From an uncultured Clostridia bacterium (GTDB lineage: Bacteria > Bacillota > Clostridia > Christensenellales > Borkfalkiaceae), in NCBI GenBank assembly GCA_947589335.1, contig CANPZH010000051.1:1-9796 (forward strand): a DNA stretch of 9,796 nt, read 5' to 3'. Both the position numbers and the translations under genes were made by a program. Below the pieces are notes generated by a model. That model ran no database searches and was not told the origin of the DNA. It saw nothing but the letters and a program-made list of their open reading frames with translations. Of this stretch, positions 1 through 4,412 are shown in pieces. How positions within the stretch are numbered: position 1 is the stretch's first letter; each line of letters begins with the position of its first letter.

Positions 1-1
1 C

Positions 2-454
2 CTCGACTACGAGGCACGGAGTAACATCATGTGGACGGCGACGTGGGCGCTCAACACCCTGATCGCCAAGGGAAAGAGCGAGGATTGGATGGTACACATG
101 CTCGGGCAGGCAGTCGGCGCCTATACCGACGCCACCCATGGCATGACCCTCTCCGCCGTGACGATGCCCTATTACCGCTTCCTTCTCCCCTATGCCACGG
201 CAAAGTTCGCCCGCTATGCGGAGAACGTCTGGCAGGTGGATCCCGCAGGGAAGTCCGAGACGGAGATCGCCCATGAGGGACTGAACCGCATGGAGGCATG
301 GATGAAACAGATCGGCCTCGTGATGGATCTCACCGCCCTCGGCGCGACGAGAGACATGCTCGACGGCATCGTAAAGAGCACACTCATCATGGACGGAGGC
401 TATAAGGTCATGACGGAGGCGGACATCCGCGCCGTGCTTTCCGCAAGTTTTTGA
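2..454 (+). CDS. Iron-containing alcohol dehydrogenase, C-terminal part (5' end outside window)
   Basis: The reading frame is open from base 2 to a TGA at 452-454 and gives 150 residues with no stop, so the gene enters from upstream. An ATG at 29 is internal, not a start. The sequence matches the helical C-terminal domain of group III iron-dependent alcohol dehydrogenases of the YqhD/butanol dehydrogenase (BDH) type. Two His codons at 95-97 (VHMLGQ) and 137-139 (DATHGMTLS) are 14 residues apart, the spacing of the two C-terminal metal-binding histidines of this family. The N-terminal NAD(P)-binding half and the other two metal ligands lie outside the window. Family members are cytosolic, usually NADPH-dependent, and reduce aldehydes and ketones to alcohols. 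The gene is followed after 52 nt by a flavodoxin gene on the same strand. Substrate and cofactor cannot be read from this fragment. Confidence 0.93.
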   Translation, partial: LDYEARSNIMWTATWALNTLIAKGKSEDWMVHMLGQAVGAYTDATHGMTLSAVTMPYYRFLLPYATAKFARYAENVWQVDPAGKSETEIAHEGLNRMEAWMKQIGLVMDLTALGATRDMLDGIVKSTLIMDGGYKVMTEADIRAVLSASF

Positions 455-475
455 TCCCCCTTATTTGAACGATCG

Positions 476-493
476 GCGGCGGAGAAACGCCGC
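476..493 (+). other. Short hairpin between alcohol dehydrogenase and flavodoxin genes
   Basis: GCGGCG and CGCCGC flank a six-base GAGAAA loop, giving a 6-bp all-GC stem that ends directly before the AAAGGAG ribosome binding site at 494-500. There is no T-run after it, so it is not a normal intrinsic terminator. It could be a processing or mRNA-stability hairpin, or chance in G+C-rich DNA. Confidence 0.35.
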
Positions 494-506
494 AAAGGAG
501 AATGAT

Positions 507-983
507 ATGGAAAAGAAAAGATTGGTGGCATATTTTTCGGCGAGCGGAACGACGGCAAAGGCGGCGAGTCTTCTCGCAAGGGCGGCGCATGCGGATCTCT
601 TTGAGATCGAACCGAAGATCCCCTACTCGGCGGCAGACCTCGACTGGACGAACAAGAAGAGCCGTTCGTCGGTCGAGATGAACGACCCCGCCTCCCGTCC
701 CGAGGTCAAGAGCCGCGTCGAAAACATGGCAAGTTACGATACGCTCTTCCTCGGCTTCCCCATTTGGTGGTACACCGCGCCCACGATCATCAAGACCTTC
801 CTCGAAAGCTACGATCTTGCGGGGAAGCAGATCGTCCTCTTTGCGACGAGCGGCGGGAGCGGGCTCGGGAAGACGGAGAGCGCACTTCGGCCCTGTGCCC
901 CGAACGCCGTATGGAAGGGCGGAAAGCTCATAAACGGCGCGACGGAGAGCGCGCTTGCCGCTTGGGCGGAAAGTCTTTCATAG
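507..983 (+). CDS. Small flavodoxin (cytosolic)
   Basis: This encodes a 158-residue flavodoxin-fold protein, expected to bind FMN and carry electrons or act as a small flavin oxidoreductase in the cytoplasm. The N-terminus LVAYFSASGTTAKAA (residues 6-20) is beta-1 plus the phosphate-binding loop, with S11-A12-S13-G14-T15-T16. An IWWYTAP segment (W87-W88-Y89) and a TSGGSGLGKT loop occupy the usual isoalloxazine-contact positions. Length fits the short flavodoxin family common in Clostridia. The start at 507 is chosen because AAAGGAG at 494-500 sits 6 nt upstream; the frame opens further upstream at an ATG at 465 but without a ribosome binding site. It is clearly paralogous to the flavodoxin domain of the lipoprotein encoded at 3298-4281, sharing the D-P-x-S-R-P, SVENMA/RVENMA and PIWW blocks. 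It sits between the alcohol dehydrogenase and the CMD-cupin gene, so a redox role in that pathway is likely. Confidence 0.92.
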   Translation: MEKKRLVAYFSASGTTAKAASLLARAAHADLFEIEPKIPYSAADLDWTNKKSRSSVEMNDPASRPEVKSRVENMASYDTLFLGFPIWWYTAPTIIKTFLESYDLAGKQIVLFATSGGSGLGKTESALRPCAPNAVWKGGKLINGATESALAAWAESLS

Positions 984-1002
984 CGCCCTATTCCGTACCA
1001 TG

Positions 1003-1016
1003 CGGGCGCGAGCCCG
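1003..1016 (+). other. Short GC hairpin with GCGA tetraloop upstream of the CMD-cupin gene
   Basis: CGGGC and GCCCG enclose GCGA, a GNRA-type tetraloop, in the 55-nt gap between the flavodoxin stop and the next start. The stem is only 5 bp and the following bases are A-rich rather than T-rich, so it is not a terminator. It might stabilise or punctuate the mRNA; chance is possible. Confidence 0.3.
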
Positions 1017-1038
1017 ACAAAATAAAAAGGAGTTTGAG

Positions 1039-1783
1039 ATGAAAAAGATCACGCAGGATGCGGGAAGAAAGTCTTTGGGCGAATTCGCCTCCGACTTCGC
1101 GCACTTTAACGACGATATTCTCTTCGGCGAGAATTGGAACAATCAAGATATCGGCCACAAGACGCGGTGCATCATCACCGTCGTCGCGCTGATGGCCTCG
1201 GGGATCACCGACAGTTCCCTCAGATATCACTTGGAGAATGCCAAAAAAGCGGGCGTGACGAAAAAGGAGATCGCGGCGGTCATCACGCATGTCGGCTTCT
1301 ATGCGGGCTGGCCCAAGGCGTGGGCGGTCTTCAACATGGCAAAGGACGTCTGGGCGGAGGAGAGCGCAGAAACGGAAATGGCAGCGCATGAGAATGCGAT
1401 GGTCTTCCCCATCGGCGCACCCAACGACGGTTTCAAGCAGTATTTCAGCGGAAAGAGCTACCTTGCGCCCGTATCCAAAGAACAAGTTGGAATTTTCAAC
1501 GTCACCTTCGAGCCGGGTTGCAGAAATAATTGGCATATCCACCATGCGACGAAGGGCGGCGGACAGATCCTCATCTGCGTCGCAGGACGCGGCTGGTACC
1601 GGAAAAGACGCCGTGGAGATGAAACCGGGCGATTGCATCAACATTCCCGCGGGCGTCAAACACTGGCACGGCGCGGCAAGAAACAGTTGGTTCTCCCATC
1701 TTGCGATCGAAGTCCCGGGCGAAATTTCCTCCAACGAGTGGTTGGAACCCGTAGCAAACGAAGAATACGACAAACTTCCGTGA
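1039..1783 (+). pseudogene. CMD + cupin domain protein, broken by a frameshift near base 1600
   Basis: From ATG 1039, with ribosome binding site AAAAGGAG at 1025-1032, the first frame encodes an N-terminal carboxymuconolactone-decarboxylase-like (AhpD-type helical) domain at about residues 20-110, including ITHVGFYAGWPKAW with H84. The first half of a cupin barrel follows, with metal-ligand cluster WHIHH (H166, H168, H169) and ending ICVAGRGWY at residue 187. After TAC at 1597-1599 the cupin continues only in the +1 frame: GKDAVEMKPGDCINIPAGVK, then HWHGAA, down to a TGA at 1781-1783 (60 more residues). Intact relatives, from memory, have about three residues (QEW/QEE-like) between the WY and GK motifs; here one nucleotide is left, which fits an 8-nt deletion. 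A whole protein would have about 250 residues. CMD-cupin proteins are cytosolic and poorly characterised, often beside flavodoxins and reductases. Without correction the frame reads on to 2085 and fuses to the ABM gene. A sequencing or assembly error is the main alternative. Confidence 0.85.
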
Positions 1784-1791
1784 GGCATGAT

Positions 1792-2085
1792 ATGGCGCTT
1801 ACGGTCAACATCTACTACACGGGAACGGGCGGCAATGCGAGAAAATTCGCGGAGGAGATGAAAGAAAGCGGCCTTGTGGATCGGATCCGCGCCGAAGAGG
1901 GAAATCTTCGCTACGAGTACTTTTTCCCGATGGACGACCCAGAAACCGTCCTTCTCATCGACGAATGGGAAAGCGAGGAGGTCCTTGGGCTTCATCACAA
2001 GAGCCCGATGATGGCGGAAATTTCCGTCCTCCGCGAGAAGTATCATCTCAAAATGCGGGTGCAAAAATTCACCGTAACCAAGTAG
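1792..2085 (+). CDS. ABM-family (putative quinol monooxygenase-like) protein
   Basis: This encodes a 97-residue protein matching the antibiotic biosynthesis monooxygenase (ABM) ferredoxin-like alpha/beta fold: beta-1 LTVNIYYTGTG, helix NARKFAEEM, then YEYFFPMDDPETVLLIDEWES and a helix with HHKSPMM. The family includes YgiN-type quinol monooxygenases and heme-degrading enzymes. They are small, usually dimeric and cofactor-independent. The start at 1792 is supported by GAGG at 1782-1785, six bases upstream, which overlaps the stop codon of the cupin frame and suggests translational coupling. Because of the upstream frameshift, this gene is in frame with the CMD-cupin start, so an uncorrected gene caller will report one 348-residue fusion. 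The out-of-frame join (about bases 1600-1791) is Arg-rich with no domain features, so I treat 1792 as the true start. Substrate is unknown; the neighbours suggest a quinone or electrophile. Confidence 0.85.
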   Translation: MALTVNIYYTGTGGNARKFAEEMKESGLVDRIRAEEGNLRYEYFFPMDDPETVLLIDEWESEEVLGLHHKSPMMAEISVLREKYHLKMRVQKFTVTK

Positions 2086-2134
2086 CGGGAAGCCCCGCGC
2101 GGAAACCGATAGGATAGCATGAAAGGAGGAACGC

Positions 2135-3277
2135 ATGAAGGGATATCTGAAGACCCATCGGTGGGCGAGAATTTTGCTTTGTATCCTTTTGGGGCTGTTG
2201 ATTTTTATCATTCTGCTCCTCTCCGCCGCGTTGCTCTTCCTCAATTTCTATCCTCCCTTCGGCGGGAGCGCAAGCAAGGAGAAGCGGGAGGAATACGCTC
2301 TCCGCGCCGAAAATTACTTTGACGGGGCTTTCCACAACACCGGCACGTTCACTCTCATGACCGAGACGGACGATCCCTACAGGGGCAGGACGAGCGGAAA
2401 AGGACGGACTCCGAGCGAAAAACTTCCGATCGCAACGCCTGCATTTTTGCAAAATCCTTCGGAGGACGATCTGACGGTCACCTGGCTCGGACACTCGACC
2501 ACCCTTCTGCAGATGCAGGGAATGAATATCCTCTTCGATCCCGTTTTGAGCATGATCTCCTCCCCCGTTTCTTTCGTCGGTTCCGAGCGGTTCAGCGATC
2601 TCCCTATCACGGCGGAAGAGCTGCCGTATATCGACCTTGTGATCGTCACGCACGATCATTACGATCATCTCGACTATCCGACGATCAAGAAGATCGACGG
2701 CAAAGTCGGGAAATACATCGTACCGCTCGGCGTTGAAAATCATCTCGAGCGCTGGGGAGTATCGGAAGAGAAGATCGCCGCCGTCGCCTGGTGGGAGGAA
2801 GTTGAAACAGACGGGCCCACCGTCGTCTGCACCCCCTCGCGGCACTATTCGGGGAGAAAGATGATCGACCAAAACGACACCCTTTGGGCGTCGTGGGTGC
2901 TGAAAAACGAACGCTATCAAATCTTTGAGAGCGGCGACACGGGCTTCGGCGATCAGTTCGGGGAAATTTATGAAAAATTCGGGGAATTCGATCTTGCCCT
3001 TATGGACTGCGCGCAGTACTCTACGAGGTGGCACGATGTGCACATGTTCCCCGAGGAAGCGGTCACGGCTTGCGGGATCTTGCACGCCAAGGCGGCGATC
3101 CCGATCCATTGGGGCGCGTTTTCCCTCTCCGACCATGCGTGGGACGACCCCGCCGAACGCTTTTGCCTGCGCGGCGAGGAAGTCGGCCTCCCCGTCGTAA
3201 CGCCGAAGCTCGGCGAAACGGCGCAGTGGAGCGATCTTCTCGGCTATACGCAGCGTTGGTGGCGGGAGATTGCATAA
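2135..3277 (+). CDS. Membrane-anchored MBL-fold metallohydrolase, NAPE-PLD/UlaG-like
   Basis: This encodes 380 residues. A basic N-terminus (MKGYLKTHRWAR) is followed by one hydrophobic helix at about 12-38 and then a metallo-beta-lactamase domain at about 115-350. Metal-binding motifs are complete: HDHYDH at 173-178 (H173, H175, D177, H178), H237 in PSRHYSGR, D268 in ESGDTGFG and H325 in IPIHWGAF. WLGHST, NILFDPV, the RHYSGR region and the PEEAV...IHWGAF block resemble N-acyl-phosphatidylethanolamine phospholipase D-like proteins (COG2220), which are binuclear zinc hydrolases. By the positive-inside rule the catalytic domain should face outside the cytoplasmic membrane (inference). The substrate is not known; a membrane lipid or amidated lipid is plausible from the family. 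The start at 2135 is set by AAAGGAGG at 2122-2129, five bases upstream; an ATG at 2119 is in another frame. It lies 49 nt after the ABM gene and 20 nt before the flavodoxin lipoprotein gene, so all three are probably co-transcribed. Confidence 0.9.
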   Translation: MKGYLKTHRWARILLCILLGLLIFIILLLSAALLFLNFYPPFGGSASKEKREEYALRAENYFDGAFHNTGTFTLMTETDDPYRGRTSGKGRTPSEKLPIATPAFLQNPSEDDLTVTWLGHSTTLLQMQGMNILFDPVLSMISSPVSFVGSERFSDLPITAEELPYIDLVIVTHDHYDHLDYPTIKKIDGKVGKYIVPLGVENHLERWGVSEEKIAAVAWWEEVETDGPTVVCTPSRHYSGRKMIDQNDTLWASWVLKNERYQIFESGDTGFGDQFGEIYEKFGEFDLALMDCAQYSTRWHDVHMFPEEAVTACGILHAKAAIPIHWGAFSLSDHAWDDPAERFCLRGEEVGLPVVTPKLGETAQWSDLLGYTQRWWREIA

Positions 3278-3297
3278 AAATATTCGAAAAAACGGAA

Positions 3298-4281
3298 ATG
3301 AAAAAGAAGTTATTGATTTTGATCGCCGCGCTCTGTTCGCTCCTCTTTGCCCTTTCGGCCTGCGGGGAAAGCGGCGCGGAGAAACCCGCTCCCGCGGATC
3401 CCTCGAAGATCCTCGTTGCATACTTTTCCGCGACCCATCACACCGAGGGCGTCGCCGAAAAGATCGCGCAGGCGACGGGCGGAACTCTGCATGAGATCGT
3501 GCCCGAAACGCCCTATACCGCGGAAGATCTCGATTACAACAGCGATTGCAGGGCAAATGCCGAACAGCGGGATCCCTCTTCCCGCCCCGCGATTCAAGGT
3601 AGCGTTGAGAATATGGCGGAATATGACGTCCTCTTCCTCGGCTATCCCATCTGGTGGGGCGAGGCCCCGAAAATTATCTATACTTTCCTCGAAGAATACG
3701 ATCTTACGGGCAAGACGGTCGTCCCCTTCTGCACTTCGGGCTCCAGTGGGATCGGATCGAGCGCACAGCATTTACACGCCCTTGCGGAGGGCGCAAATTG
3801 GCTCGAGGGCAAACGCTTCCCGCAAGACGCTTCCGAAAGCGCGGTCGGGGAATGGATCGCCTCTCTCGGGCTCAAGCCCGCCGCAGGAGATCCGGAGGAA
3901 AAGACGGAGAGTGGCACAATGACCGATACGATCTATCTGACGATCGGAGATCGAGAGATCGCCGTAAAGCTCGAAAAAAACGCCGCCGCGGACGCTCTTC
4001 TCGAGCTCTTGCGGGAGAGCGACATCACTTATACCGCGCACGGCTACGGCGGGTTCGAGATGGTCGGAGCGCTCGGACATTCCCTCCCCCGCAGCGACGA
4101 ACGCATGACGGCGGAGGCGGGCGACGTCATCCTCTATTCGGGAGATCAGATCGTCCTATTCTACGGCAGCAATACTTGGAGCTATACCAAACTCGGGAAG
4201 ATGCAGGACGTCTCTTCGGGTGAGATCGAAGAGCTCCTGACTGCCGCAGACGGGATAGCGGTGACGATCGGTTTGAAATAG
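3298..4281 (+). CDS. Exported lipoprotein: flavodoxin fused to cyclophilin-like domain
   Basis: This encodes 327 residues. KKK and a hydrophobic stretch (5-18) end in the lipobox LSAC, so C22 should be lipidated and the protein held on the outer face of the membrane. After a short Ala/Pro linker, a flavodoxin domain runs from about 37 to 195: ILVAYFSATHHTEGVAEKIA (38-57), IWWGEAP with W119-W120, and CTSGSSGIGSS starting at C145. From about 208 (MTDTIYLTIGDREI) to the end there is a small beta-rich domain resembling the cyclophilin-like (TM1367-type) family, with AHGYGGFEMVGALG and DVILYSGDQIVLFYG. The family is known both alone and fused to flavodoxins in Clostridia. The phosphate loop reads A-T-H-H-T where the cytosolic paralogue at 507-983 has A-S-G-T-T. 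Only a poorly placed GGAA precedes the start, so translation may depend on coupling to the hydrolase gene 20 nt upstream; no other Met is available. The role is inferred to be flavin-based redox chemistry outside the cell. Confidence 0.9.
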   Translation: MKKKLLILIAALCSLLFALSACGESGAEKPAPADPSKILVAYFSATHHTEGVAEKIAQATGGTLHEIVPETPYTAEDLDYNSDCRANAEQRDPSSRPAIQGSVENMAEYDVLFLGYPIWWGEAPKIIYTFLEEYDLTGKTVVPFCTSGSSGIGSSAQHLHALAEGANWLEGKRFPQDASESAVGEWIASLGLKPAAGDPEEKTESGTMTDTIYLTIGDREIAVKLEKNAAADALLELLRESDITYTAHGYGGFEMVGALGHSLPRSDERMTAEAGDVILYSGDQIVLFYGSNTWSYTKLGKMQDVSSGEIEELLTAADGIAVTIGLK

Positions 4282-4348
4282 AGCCCTCCCCGTCCGCAGT
4301 CCGATCCCCCCTCCGCGGATCCGCCCTTTCATTCGTATGACAGCAAAA

Positions 4349-4390
4349 TGCGCGCTTGCGCGTCGCCGATCGGCGACGCGCAAGCGCGCA
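4349..4390. terminator. Perfect 42-bp palindrome, probable bidirectional terminator
   Basis: Bases 4349-4367 (from TGCGCGCTTG) are repeated exactly in inverse at 4372-4390, around a central GATC that is itself self-complementary. As RNA this gives a 19-bp, almost all-GC stem with a four-base loop. It lies between the convergent lipoprotein gene (stop at 4281) and peptidase gene (stop at 4413). On the minus strand the hairpin is followed at once by TTTT; on the plus strand TTTT follows after four bases (GATG). This layout fits a shared intrinsic terminator. The remaining intergenic bases (4282-4348) hold only a small palindrome at 4315-4324 (GCGGATCCGC). Confidence 0.82.
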
Positions 4391-4412
4391 GATGTTTTAT
4401 CGGTGATTATAT

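Noticed and set aside
1594..1610. Programmed +1 ribosomal frameshift in the CMD-cupin gene
   Set aside because: No slippery codon pair, stop codon or nearby stimulatory element is apparent, and a frameshift product would still lack about three residues found in relatives. A deletion or sequence error explains it better.
988..2244. Long minus-strand open frame (418 codons) opposite the CMD-cupin and ABM genes
   Set aside because: It is antisense to well-matched protein families on the plus strand, has no recognisable domain, and is the kind of open frame G+C-rich coding DNA produces by chance.
2069..3556. Minus-strand open frame of 495 codons opposite the hydrolase gene
   Set aside because: It is Arg-rich, lacks domain features, and mirrors a gene with full catalytic motifs; its extent crosses two real genes.
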